Part shown: piece by piece, positions 1-8,300 of the stretch
Numbering within the stretch: the first letter of the stretch is position 1
How the letters are laid out: each line of letters begins with the position of its first letter
NCBI GenBank assembly: GCA_020024155.1
Contig: JAHHUE010000058.1
Coordinates: 1 to 10,096 of the forward strand
From: Oscillospiraceae bacterium
GTDB taxonomy: Bacteria; Bacillota; Clostridia; Oscillospirales; Ruminococcaceae
DNA length: 10,096 bases
Reading direction: 5' to 3'
Made by a program: the position numbers and the translations under genes
Notes under the pieces: generated by a model
What the model was told of the DNA's origin: nothing
What the model saw: the letters and a program-made list of their open reading frames with translations, nothing else
Databases searched by the model: none

Positions 1-11
1 CTGTTAAGTTG

Positions 12-46
12 TTGTATTTATAGCCGATTTTTAGTATTATTATACT
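12..46 (+). promoter_or_regulatory. possible sigma-A-type promoter upstream of hprK
   Basis: TTGTAT (12-17) and TATTAT (35-40) are separated by 17 nt, the standard spacing of a housekeeping promoter. An overlapping alternative -10 box, TATACT, lies at 41-46 but has no good -35 at the right distance. This is the only non-coding leader ahead of the eight tightly packed genes, so it is the natural place for an operon promoter. The region is very AT-rich and such boxes arise easily by chance. The operon could also start further upstream, outside the window. Confidence 0.35.
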
Positions 47-57
47 ATAAAATAGTA
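32..57. repeat. interleaved short inverted repeats over the putative -10 region
   Basis: TAGTAT (32-37) and ATACTA (42-47) form a perfect 6-bp inverted repeat with a 4-bp spacer. TACTAT (43-48) and ATAGTA (52-57) form a second one with a 3-bp spacer. The middle half-site is shared, giving three alternating copies of nearly the same 6-mer across the proposed -10 box. This could be an operator for a dimeric repressor, or chance in AT-rich DNA. I do not recognise it as a known consensus such as a cre site. Confidence 0.25.
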
Positions 58-103
58 ATAAATATTATTTAATATATATGATTTATAAATTAAGGAGGAA
101 TGT

Positions 104-1021
104 ATGAGCTTTTATGTTACATTAGACCAATTTGTTTCAAATTTACATTTGGAAGCTATTTATGTACCAGCAGCAATGACAGATATTAAGATTACAAGTA
201 AAGAAGTAAATCGTCCAGGATTATTGCTTACTGGATATAAGGATTTCTTTGACCCAACAAGAATACAGGTTATAGGAAGAATGGAACACAGCTATCTTAA
301 TTCTTTGACTTTTGAAGAAAAGATAGGCAAATTATCAGTTTTATTTGCTCAATCAATTCCTGCGGTTATTGTTACAAGCAATTTGCTTATATCAAGCGAA
401 GTTGTAAGTCTTGCAAAGAAAAATGGGGTTCCACTTTTGAGAACAAGCGAGCAAACATCAAGTTTTATAGCTTCAGCAATATCATTTTTAAATGTTGAGC
501 TTGCACAAAGAATTACTCGTCACGGTGTATTGGTTGAAGTTTATGGTGAAGGTGTTTTAATTGTTGGTGACAGTGGTGTTGGTAAAAGTGAAACTGCACT
601 TGAACTTGTAAAAAGAGGACACAGATTGATTGCTGACGATGCTGTTGAAATAAGAAAAGTATCCGACCATACTCTTGTGGGACAATCTCCGGAAAATATT
701 CGTCACTTTATAGAGCTAAGAGGTGTTGGAATAATAAATATCGCAAGAGCTTATGGTTCTGGTGCTGTAAAACAGACACAAGGAATAGATATGGTTATTC
801 AACTTGAAAATTGGGAAGCTGGAAAGACATATAGTACAACTGGTTTAAATGATGAATATATGAATATATTAGGTATAAGCATTATAAAATCTGTTGTTCC
901 TGTAAGGCCAGGCCGTAACCTTTCAATTATTATTGAAACAGCAGCAATTGCAAATCGTCAAAAGAAGATGGGCTATAATGCTGCCAGAGAATTACTTTCA
1001 AAATTAGGAATGGAAGAATAG
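104..1021 (+). CDS. hprK: HPr kinase/phosphorylase
   Basis: Bifunctional cytosolic enzyme that phosphorylates the PTS protein HPr on its regulatory serine using ATP (or pyrophosphate) and can reverse this by phosphorolysis. It is the sensor step of carbon catabolite control in Firmicutes. The 305-aa length is normal for the family. The N-terminal regulatory domain fills roughly residues 1-130. The kinase core carries H140, the Walker A loop GDSGVGKS at 155-162, paired aspartates D178/D179, the family signature ELRGVGIIN at 204-212, and VRPGRN at 267-272. The ATG has a strong Shine-Dalgarno AAGGAGG (92-98) five bases upstream, by far the best in the window, as expected for the first gene of an operon. 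The PHP gene starts 6 nt after its stop. Activity in characterised homologues is stimulated by fructose-1,6-bisphosphate, made by the last gene of this cluster. No HPr gene lies in the window. Confidence 0.97.
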   Translation: MSFYVTLDQFVSNLHLEAIYVPAAMTDIKITSKEVNRPGLLLTGYKDFFDPTRIQVIGRMEHSYLNSLTFEEKIGKLSVLFAQSIPAVIVTSNLLISSEVVSLAKKNGVPLLRTSEQTSSFIASAISFLNVELAQRITRHGVLVEVYGEGVLIVGDSGVGKSETALELVKRGHRLIADDAVEIRKVSDHTLVGQSPENIRHFIELRGVGIINIARAYGSGAVKQTQGIDMVIQLENWEAGKTYSTTGLNDEYMNILGISIIKSVVPVRPGRNLSIIIETAAIANRQKKMGYNAARELLSKLGMEE

Positions 1022-1027
1022 CATAAA

Positions 1028-1759
1028 ATGAATATTATAGCAGATTTACACACTCATACTTTATTTTCTGACCATGCATATAATACAGTTACAGAAATGA
1101 TAAATCAGGCAGGGAAAATAGGACTTAAAGCTATTGCTATAACAGACCATGGACCTGCAATGCCAGACTCAGGACATGAATGGCATTTTTTCAACAGTCA
1201 GATTGCAAAAAAAGTTGACGATGTACTTGTTATGTTTGGTGCAGAAGTTAATGTAATGGATATATCTGGTACGTTAGATATTCCGGAAAGACTTCTTAAA
1301 AATCTTGATTGGAATATTGCATCAGTGCATAGAGATATTATTCCAAAGTTAAGCTATGAAGATACAACAGAGCTTTGGATGAATATAGCAAAAAATCCAT
1401 ATATTGATATGATAGGTCACTGCGAACAAGTTGAGCATTTTTTTGATTATGAAAAAGTTATCCCAATTTTTGTAAAAAATAATAAAGTTGTTGAAATAAA
1501 TGCAAATTCTATGTTTGTAAGACCAACTGGTCAAGAAAATATGGTGCATCTTATTGAAGTATGCAAAAAAAATAAATGCAAAATAGCAGTAAATTCTGAT
1601 GCACATTCTATTTACACCTTGGCAAGAGTAAAAGATACATTAAAATTGGTTGAAGATATGGAGTATCCAAAAGAACTTATTGTAAATGCAAAATATGAAA
1701 ATTTAATAAATGAATTGGAAATCCACAATAAAAAAATTCTTGATATGATAGAGGATTAA
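1028..1759 (+). CDS. PHP-domain phosphatase, YcdX type
   Basis: Predicted metal-dependent phosphoesterase of the polymerase-and-histidinol-phosphatase (PHP) superfamily. The 243 residues are almost the length of E. coli YcdX, and the whole protein is one PHP barrel. A complete ligand set for a trinuclear metal centre can be read: H8 and H10 (HTHT), H16, H41 (ITDHG), E73, H101 (SVHRD), H131 (GHCE), D191 and H193 (NSDAH). Order and spacing match the YcdX pattern almost residue for residue, so it should be catalytically competent. The natural substrate is not evident; YcdX-like enzymes hydrolyse small phosphate esters in vitro. The start follows the hprK stop by 6 nt with only a weak GGAAGA (1012-1017) as ribosome site, which suggests translation coupled to hprK. 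Histidinol phosphatase is possible but less likely, because no his genes are nearby and the length favours YcdX. Confidence 0.88.
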   Translation: MNIIADLHTHTLFSDHAYNTVTEMINQAGKIGLKAIAITDHGPAMPDSGHEWHFFNSQIAKKVDDVLVMFGAEVNVMDISGTLDIPERLLKNLDWNIASVHRDIIPKLSYEDTTELWMNIAKNPYIDMIGHCEQVEHFFDYEKVIPIFVKNNKVVEINANSMFVRPTGQENMVHLIEVCKKNKCKIAVNSDAHSIYTLARVKDTLKLVEDMEYPKELIVNAKYENLINELEIHNKKILDMIED

Positions 1760-1763
1760 GACA

Positions 1764-2729
1764 ATGGAAAAATTGTATATAGGGGTAGATTTAGGCGGAA
1801 CAAGCGTAAAAGTAGGTATTGTTAAAAAAAATGGAGAAATTTTAAAAAAATTATCCAATCCAACAAATTTGCCACAACCAGAAGAAGTAATAGAAGATAA
1901 AATATGTAAATTATGCCTTGAAATATGTGATGAATGTGGTATAGATATTCACAAGGATATAGAGGCAATAGGTATAGGCTCACCAGGTAATGTTAACAAT
2001 AAAACAGGGGTTATTGGATTTAGTTCAAACTTTGGTTACAACGATTGGCATCTTAAAGAAAAAATAGAAGCTAAACTTGGTGTTAAAGTTGAAGTTGAAA
2101 ACGACGCTAATGCTGCTATTATTGCTGAGGTTAACGCAGGTTGTGCAAAAGGATGCCCAAATGCTGTTATACTTACACTTGGAACAGGTGTTGGCTCAGG
2201 TGTTATAATCAACGGAAAAATATATGGTGGTTATAATAAAAGTGGTGCAGAAATGGGACATATGGTAATTTCTGTTGGAGGAAGAGAATGCAACTGTGGA
2301 AGAAAAGGTTGTTTCGAAAAATATGCTTCTGCATCTGCTCTTGTATATGATACAAAAGTTGCAATGCTTGGACATCCCAAATCATTATTGTGGAAAATAT
2401 GTCCAGATATAAATGAAGTTACATCAAAAACAGTTTTTGATGCAATGGAACAAGGCGACAAAATTGCACAAAAGGTTTTTGATAGTTACATAGAATATCT
2501 TGCTTGTGGTATTACTAATATAGTTAATATATTTCAGCCGGAAATATTATGCCTTGGTGGTGGTATTTCAAACCAGAAAGATGTACTATTAAAACCTCTT
2601 CAAGAATATCTTGACAGAGAAGACTATGCTCGTGGTCTTAATAAACGAGTAAAAATAAAAATTGCTGATTTTAGAAACGATGCTGGTATTATAGGCGCGG
2701 CATTAGTTGGGGTAAATAATGCTCGATAA
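1764..2729 (+). CDS. ROK-family glucokinase
   Basis: Predicted cytosolic kinase that phosphorylates glucose to glucose-6-phosphate with ATP, feeding glycolysis. The 321-aa protein starts directly with the N-terminal phosphate-binding motif DLGGTSVK (residues 9-16). It has no helix-turn-helix in front, which separates ROK kinases from ROK repressors. The catalytic aspartate lies in ENDANAA (D114). The ROK zinc site is complete: H166 followed by C176, C178 and C183 in CNCGRKGC. A glycine-rich CLGGGIS segment near residue 266 fits the second nucleotide-binding loop. AGAGGA (1750-1755) sits 8 nt before the ATG, and the gap to the PHP gene is 4 nt. The last 11 nt overlap murB. Glucose specificity is inferred from family and operon context; fructose, N-acetylmannosamine or another hexose cannot be excluded. 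Confidence 0.92.
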   Translation: MEKLYIGVDLGGTSVKVGIVKKNGEILKKLSNPTNLPQPEEVIEDKICKLCLEICDECGIDIHKDIEAIGIGSPGNVNNKTGVIGFSSNFGYNDWHLKEKIEAKLGVKVEVENDANAAIIAEVNAGCAKGCPNAVILTLGTGVGSGVIINGKIYGGYNKSGAEMGHMVISVGGRECNCGRKGCFEKYASASALVYDTKVAMLGHPKSLLWKICPDINEVTSKTVFDAMEQGDKIAQKVFDSYIEYLACGITNIVNIFQPEILCLGGGISNQKDVLLKPLQEYLDREDYARGLNKRVKIKIADFRNDAGIIGAALVGVNNAR

Positions 2730-3606
2730 TTTTTTTATTGATAACGAAATTTCATATTTAGAGAATGAGAGTTTAAAAAAATACAATACATTCAAAGTGG
2801 GTGGAGAAGCAAGATATATAGCATTTCCCAAAAATGAAAATCAAGTTATAACTATTTTAAGACATTTGAATGAACAGAAAATTAAATATTATTTTTTGGG
2901 CAGAGGTTCAAATGTAATATTTAGAGATGAAGGATTTGATGGAGTTATAATAAAAACTTCAAATATAAACAAAATAGAGTTTATAGATAATAATACTGTA
3001 TATGTTCAAGCCGGAGTTTCACTTAATAATATATGTAAAATTCTTCAAGAAAAGTCTTTGTCAGGTATTGAATTCTGCTACGGTATTCCTGGAAATATTG
3101 GTGGCGCTGTATATATGAATGCTGGTGCCTATGGTGGAGAAATATGCCAAACTATTCAAAGCGTAAAATATATTGATGAAAATCTTGAAGTTAAAACTAT
3201 AAATGTTAATGATTGCAATTTTTCATATAGAAACTCTATATTTCAACATAAAAAATGGTTTATTATTGGTTGCACATTGAAACTTGAAAAAGATAATAAA
3301 GTGAAGATAAAAAACTTTATGGAAGAAATAATGAGAAAAAGACTTGAAAAGCAACCATTGGATATGCCAAGTGCAGGCAGCAGCTTTAAAAGACCAGAAG
3401 GATATTTTGCAGCAGCTCTTATAGAAGAGTGTGGACTTAAAGGATATAGTATCGGCGGAGCTCAGATAAGTGCAAAACACGCAGGCTTTATCGTAAATAA
3501 AGGTAATGCAACATGTAAAGATATACAACAATTGGCCGAATACGCTGAAAAATTTGTTCTTGAAAAAACAGGTGTTGCGATTGAAAAAGAAATGATAATT
3601 GTTTAA
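2719..3606 (+). CDS. murB: UDP-N-acetylenolpyruvoylglucosamine reductase
   Basis: FAD- and NADPH-dependent cytosolic enzyme that reduces UDP-GlcNAc-enolpyruvate to UDP-MurNAc, the second committed step of peptidoglycan precursor synthesis. The 295-aa size and motif set fit the shorter type II MurB of Gram-positive bacteria. Visible motifs are YNTFKVGGEARY near residue 21, the flavin-binding GRGSNVIF near 61, GIPGNIGGAVYMNAGAYGG near residue 121, YRNS with the conserved R171, and AGSSFKRP with the proton-donor serine at S221. A C-terminal glutamate pair lies in IEKEMIIV (E291 probably catalytic). The ATG lies 11 nt inside the end of the glucokinase gene and has only a GGGG run (2709-2712) as ribosome site, so translation is probably coupled to the upstream gene. 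A run of seven T follows the stop, but no stable hairpin precedes it. Confidence 0.96.
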   Translation: MLDNFFIDNEISYLENESLKKYNTFKVGGEARYIAFPKNENQVITILRHLNEQKIKYYFLGRGSNVIFRDEGFDGVIIKTSNINKIEFIDNNTVYVQAGVSLNNICKILQEKSLSGIEFCYGIPGNIGGAVYMNAGAYGGEICQTIQSVKYIDENLEVKTINVNDCNFSYRNSIFQHKKWFIIGCTLKLEKDNKVKIKNFMEEIMRKRLEKQPLDMPSAGSSFKRPEGYFAAALIEECGLKGYSIGGAQISAKHAGFIVNKGNATCKDIQQLAEYAEKFVLEKTGVAIEKEMIIV

Positions 3607-3633
3607 TTTTTTTGGATTATAAAAGGCAGGAAA

Positions 3634-4500
3634 ATGAAGAATAGATTATTTATAATAACAGGATTATCGGGTGCAGGCAAAAGTCTTGCTGTTAAAGCAT
3701 TAGAAGATATTGGCTTTTACTGTATAGATAATATGCCAGCACCACTGATAATTAAATTGTTGGACACCAAAGATGATTTTTTAGATGTTGACCAAAAGCT
3801 TGCTTGCGTTGTTGATATTAGAAATGGAGAGAACAACCACGAGCTATTTGACTTAATATCAAGATTGAGAAAAGAAAACATAGCAAAAGTTATTTTTCTT
3901 GATGCAGATGAAAAAACTATTCTTGACAGATATAAAGAAACAAGAAGAAAACATCCTGTAATGCTTAGGAAAAATTTATCTCTTGAAGAAGCAGTCAAAT
4001 ATGAAAGAGAAGCGTTGAATCCATTATATGCTCAAGCAGATTATATTTTGGATACATCACTCTTATCTACATCACAGTTTAAGGATAGAATTTTATCTTT
4101 TGCAGTTCAAGATGTAAAAGAAACAATAACAATAGATGTTATTTCATTTGGGTTTAAATATGGTATGCCATCAGATGTAGATTTAATGTTTGATGTAAGA
4201 TGTTTTTTAAATCCATTTTATGTTAAAGAATTAAAAGAAAAAACAGGTAATGATGAGGCTGTTATTGATTTTGTTTTTTCACAACCAGAAGCCAAAACAT
4301 TGCTTGAAAAATATATAGATTTACTTGATTACTCATTACCACTTTACATAAGAGAAGGTAAAAGTCATCTGACAATTGGCTTTGGATGTACAGGTGGCAA
4401 ACATCGCTCAGTGGCATTTTGTAATGCTGTTTATAACCACATAAAAGAAAATGGTTATGCAGTGTCTGTACATCACCGAGATATTAACAGGAGAAAATAA
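3634..4500 (+). CDS. rapZ: RapZ/YvcJ nucleotide-binding regulator
   Basis: Member of the RapZ (YvcJ, YhbJ) P-loop family. In E. coli RapZ is an RNA-binding adaptor controlling GlmS; in Bacillus YvcJ hydrolyses nucleotides and affects competence. The molecular role in Clostridia is not settled, so only the family is certain. The 288 residues are standard. Walker A is GLSGAGKS (residues 10-17), followed by the family motif CIDNMP, a Walker B-like CVVDIR with D61, and FLDADEKTILDRYKETRRKHP-like sequence around 90-110. The C-terminal domain has FDVRCFLNPFY and the signature GCTGGKHRS (251-259). It ends in the basic tail HHRDINRRK. AAAGG (3622-3626) lies 7 nt before the ATG. The 27-nt gap after murB is the largest inside the cluster. 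The whiA ribosome site lies inside its last codons. In Bacillus yvcK follows; here it does not. Confidence 0.95.
   Translation: MKNRLFIITGLSGAGKSLAVKALEDIGFYCIDNMPAPLIIKLLDTKDDFLDVDQKLACVVDIRNGENNHELFDLISRLRKENIAKVIFLDADEKTILDRYKETRRKHPVMLRKNLSLEEAVKYEREALNPLYAQADYILDTSLLSTSQFKDRILSFAVQDVKETITIDVISFGFKYGMPSDVDLMFDVRCFLNPFYVKELKEKTGNDEAVIDFVFSQPEAKTLLEKYIDLLDYSLPLYIREGKSHLTIGFGCTGGKHRSVAFCNAVYNHIKENGYAVSVHHRDINRRK
4489..4493 (+). promoter_or_regulatory. ribosome binding site that sets a TTG start for whiA
   Basis: AGGAG lies eight bases before a TTG codon at 4502-4504 that is in frame with whiA. The in-frame ATG at 4451 has no Shine-Dalgarno-like sequence before it and would force a 50-nt overlap with rapZ. 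This site is the main reason for choosing the TTG start. Confidence 0.75.
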
Positions 4501-4501
4501 T

Positions 4502-5398
4502 TTGACAGAGTTAAGTTTTTCAAAGCAGGCCAAATTAGAGACGCTTGAAAATTTAAAATATCCTAAATGTGACTGTTGTAAGCAAAATTTTATAAAAGGT
4601 TACTTTTATGATGCTGTAAATGGAAATGACTTTACAGATATAAAAATACAACCAGATATTATTAAATCTACTAAATTTGCAAAAAAAATACTTTCTGATA
4701 TGGATGTTGACAGTTATATTGTTACAAAAGAGAAACAAACTAATAAGCAAGTAGCTACTATGTACATTACAGAAGAAGAAAGTATAAAAAAGCTTATTCA
4801 AATGCAAAAATCACGATTTGTATGTGATAAATGCGCAATGTATTTTGAAACAGGATTATTTATAAAAAACGGTACAGTAAGTGACCCTAATAAAGAATAT
4901 CAGTTGGAATTTGTAATGTCAGATGAAGATAAAGCAGCAAGACTACTTGCAATGTTTTACAAAACTGGTTTTGTATTTAAGATGTCACAACGCAGAAAAG
5001 ATTTTGTTGTTTATACAAGAAATAGCGAAGTTATAGAAGATTTTCTTGCAACAATAGGTGCACAAACTACTTGCTTAGAAATTATGTCTTGCAAGGTTGT
5101 AAAGGATATAAGAAATAAAGTTAACAGAATAACAAATTGCGAAACAGCAAATATTGCAAAATCTTCCAAGGCAAGCATAGACCACATAAATGCAATAAAT
5201 TACCTTAAAGATAATGGCAAATTTGAATTGTTAAGTGATGATTTAAAATATATAGCAAATTTAAAATTGGAAAATCCAGAGCTTTCATTGTCAGAATTAG
5301 CAAATATAACTAATCCCAAAATTACAAAGTCTTCTTTAAATAGAAGGCTTAAAAAGCTTATGGATATGGCGAATACAGAGGAAAAAAATGAACAATAA
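4502..5398 (+). CDS. whiA: WhiA, sporulation/cell-division DNA-binding regulator
   Basis: WhiA proteins fuse a LAGLIDADG homing-endonuclease-like N-terminal domain, without nuclease activity, to a C-terminal helix-turn-helix. They act in sporulation of Streptomyces and in division and chromosome segregation of Bacillus. I start it at TTG 4502, giving 298 aa with N-terminus MTELSFSKQAK, which lines up with the MSFS/MSFA start typical of the family. The second domain half is recognisable: NGTVSDP, YQLEFV, DFVVYTRNSEVIEDFLATIGA, then the highly conserved NRITNCETAN. The C-terminal HTH is around LSLSELANITNP and SSLNRRLKKL. Odd features are a shortened first half whose first LAGLIDADG-like helix reads GYFYDAV, and cysteines arranged as CDCC (23-26) and CDKC (108-111). 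The gene starts 1 nt after rapZ stops and overlaps dnaE by 11 nt. Family assignment is secure; role in this organism is inferred. Confidence 0.92.
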   Translation: MTELSFSKQAKLETLENLKYPKCDCCKQNFIKGYFYDAVNGNDFTDIKIQPDIIKSTKFAKKILSDMDVDSYIVTKEKQTNKQVATMYITEEESIKKLIQMQKSRFVCDKCAMYFETGLFIKNGTVSDPNKEYQLEFVMSDEDKAARLLAMFYKTGFVFKMSQRRKDFVVYTRNSEVIEDFLATIGAQTTCLEIMSCKVVKDIRNKVNRITNCETANIAKSSKASIDHINAINYLKDNGKFELLSDDLKYIANLKLENPELSLSELANITNPKITKSSLNRRLKKLMDMANTEEKNEQ

Positions 5399-8300
5399 TT
5401 TTGTACATTTACATTTGCATACAGAATACAGTTTGCTAGATGGTGCTTGTCGTATTGACAAACTTATTGACCATGTGAAAAAACTTGGTCAAACATCAGT
5501 GGCAATAACTGACCATGGTGTTATGTATGGTTGTGTAGATTTTTACAAAAAAGCAAAAAAAGAGGGTATAAAACCTATTATAGGATGTGAAGTTTATGTA
5601 GCCTCACGAGGTATGACAGATAAAGTTCACAAGGTGGATACATATTTTCACCTAATATTGTTGTGTAAAAATAAAGTTGGATATGATAACCTTATAAAAC
5701 TTGTTTCACATGGTTTTATTGATGGATTTTATAACAAACCAAGAATAGACCACGGAATGCTAAAAAAACATAGCGAAGGTTTGATTTGCTTATCTGCTTG
5801 TCTTGCGGGTGAAATTCCAAGAGCTCTGCTTGCAGATGATATAGAAAAAGCAAGAGAAACTGCACTTTTTTATAAAGAGCTTTTTGGCGAAGACTTTTAT
5901 ATAGAGGTACAAGACCATGGCATAGAAGATCAGGCAAAGGTTTTGCCAAAGCTTATAAGTCTTGCAAGAGAATTGGATATTCCACTTGTTGCAACAAATG
6001 ACTGTCACTATATAAACAAAGAAGACGCAAAAATGCAGTATGCGCTTATATGTGTTCAAACTAATAAAACTCTTGCAGACCCAGACACTTTGGAATTTGA
6101 AACTGAGGAATTTTATGTTAAAAGCACTGAGGAGATGTATACTCTTTTTGGCTATATAGAAGAGGCGTGTGAAAATACTGTAAAGATTGCAGAAAAGTGC
6201 AATTTTGATTATGAATTTGGCGTTACAAAACTTCCAAAATATACACCACCAGATGGCAGTGATAACTATGAGTTTTTTGTAAGTCTTTGCAATGAGGGAC
6301 TACAAAGAAACTATGAAACAATTACCCAGGAAATGAGAGATAGATTAGACTATGAAATATCAGTTATATCTAAAATGGGATTTGTAAACTACTATCTGAT
6401 AGTTTATGACTTTATAAATTATGCAAAAACACATGATATACCAGTTGGCCCTGGCAGAGGTTCAGGTGCAGCAAGTCTTTGTGCATATTGTATGGGCATA
6501 ACAAGTATAGACCCACTTAAATATAATTTACTCTTTGAAAGATTTTTAAATCCTGAAAGAGTTAGTATGCCGGACTTTGATGTGGATTTTTGTTATGAAA
6601 AAAGACAAAAAGTAATAGATTATGTTGTAGAAAAATACGGCGATGACCATGTTGCTCAAATTATAACTTTTGGTACTATGCAAGCAAGAGGTGCAATAAG
6701 AGATATAGCCAGAGTTCTTACAATTCCTTATTCTGTTGCTGATAAAGTTGCAAAATTGATTCCAAATGAACTTAAAATGACAATAGAAAAGGCTCTTAAA
6801 ATATCAAAAGAGCTTGAACAGCTTTATAGTTCAGATGCACAGATAAAAGAATTGATAGACCTTGCAGTAAAAGTTGAGGGTATGCCAAGACACGCATCCA
6901 CACACGCAGCAGGTGTCGTTATTACTGACCAAGCTTGTGAAGATTATGTGCCACTACAAAGTAATGATGGACAAATAGTAACTCAATTTACAATGACAAC
7001 AATTGAAGAATTGGGTTTACTTAAAATGGACTTTTTGGGTTTAAGAACTCTTACTGTTATAGACCAATGTGCAAAAATGGTAAAGAAAATTGAGCCTGAA
7101 TTTGATATGGAAAAAATATCACACAAGGACGAAAAAGTTTTTGAAATGCTTTCACAAGGAGATACAACCGGTGTATTCCAGTTTGAATCCGAGGGTATGC
7201 GCAGTGTTCTTATGCGACTTAAACCAGTTGATATAGAAGACCTTATTGCTGTTATTTCACTATATCGTCCAGGACCTATGGATTCTATCCCAACTTTTAT
7301 TGCCAACAGGCACAATTCAGAAGGTATAACATATAAGCATCCAAGCCTTGAAAAAATTCTTAAAGTTACAAACGGATGTATAGTTTATCAAGAACAGGTT
7401 ATGCAAATTTGTCGTGAACTTGCTGGATTTAGTTATGGTCAAGCAGACTTAGTTCGCAGAGCAATGAGCAAGAAAAAAGCTGATGTAATGGAGAAAGAGC
7501 GCTCTCACTTTATAGAAGGCTGTAAGAAAAATGGCGTTGATGAATCCATAGCAACAGATATTTTTAATGAAATGTCAGGTTTTGCGTCTTATGCATTTAA
7601 TAAAGCACACGCAGCGGCATACGCTTTTGTTGCATATCAAACGGCATACCTTAAAGCCCATTATCCAAAGCAGTTTATGGCTGCAATGATAACAAGTATA
7701 TTTGACAACAGTGCAAAAATACTTGAATATACTCAGGAATGTCAACGACTTAATATAAATATTTTGCCACCAGATATAAATAAAAGTTTTTCTGATTTTA
7801 CCGTTGAAGGCGATAATATCAGATATGGACTTTCTGCAATAAAAAATGTAGGTAAAAGCTTTGTTGAAATCCTTTGTCAAGAGAGAGAAGAAAGTGGCGA
7901 TTTTAAAGGGTTTTATGATTTTTGTAAGAGAATGGCTAACAAAGATTTTAATAAGAGAGCAATTGAAAGTCTTATAAAAGTTGGAGCGTTTGACCAGTTC
8001 CCTCCAAATCGTCGTCAGTTATATAATAATTTTGAGCTTGTACAAAAAAGTATAATTCAAGAAGTAAAGAGTAATATAGAAGGACAGCTGGATTTGTTTG
8101 GTATGTCCAATGCTGTTTATGAGTCAAATGTAAAGGTGGAAAATGATTATACATTTCCGGAATGCTCAGAATTTGAATATTATGAACTTTTGAACTATGA
8201 AAAAACTCTTGCAGGCATATATTTATCGGGACATCCAATGGATAATTATAGAGAATATTCTAAAAATATATCCACCTGCAACATTTCTCAATTGACATCT

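Noticed and set aside
3604..3613. Seven T's after the murB stop as a terminator between murB and rapZ
   Set aside because: No stable hairpin precedes the T run, and the next gene starts 20 nt later with its own ribosome site.
5388..6020. A shared origin of the dnaE PHP domain and the operon's PHP phosphatase
   Set aside because: The common motifs (H-x-H, TDHG, a late D-x-H) are general to the PHP superfamily; the rest shows no close similarity, so recent duplication is not supported.
5716..6059. Minus-strand frames opposite dnaE, and similar ones opposite other genes
   Set aside because: Their translations are rich in Cys, Phe, Ile and Tyr as expected of antisense AT-rich codons, show no motifs, and overlap intact conserved genes.
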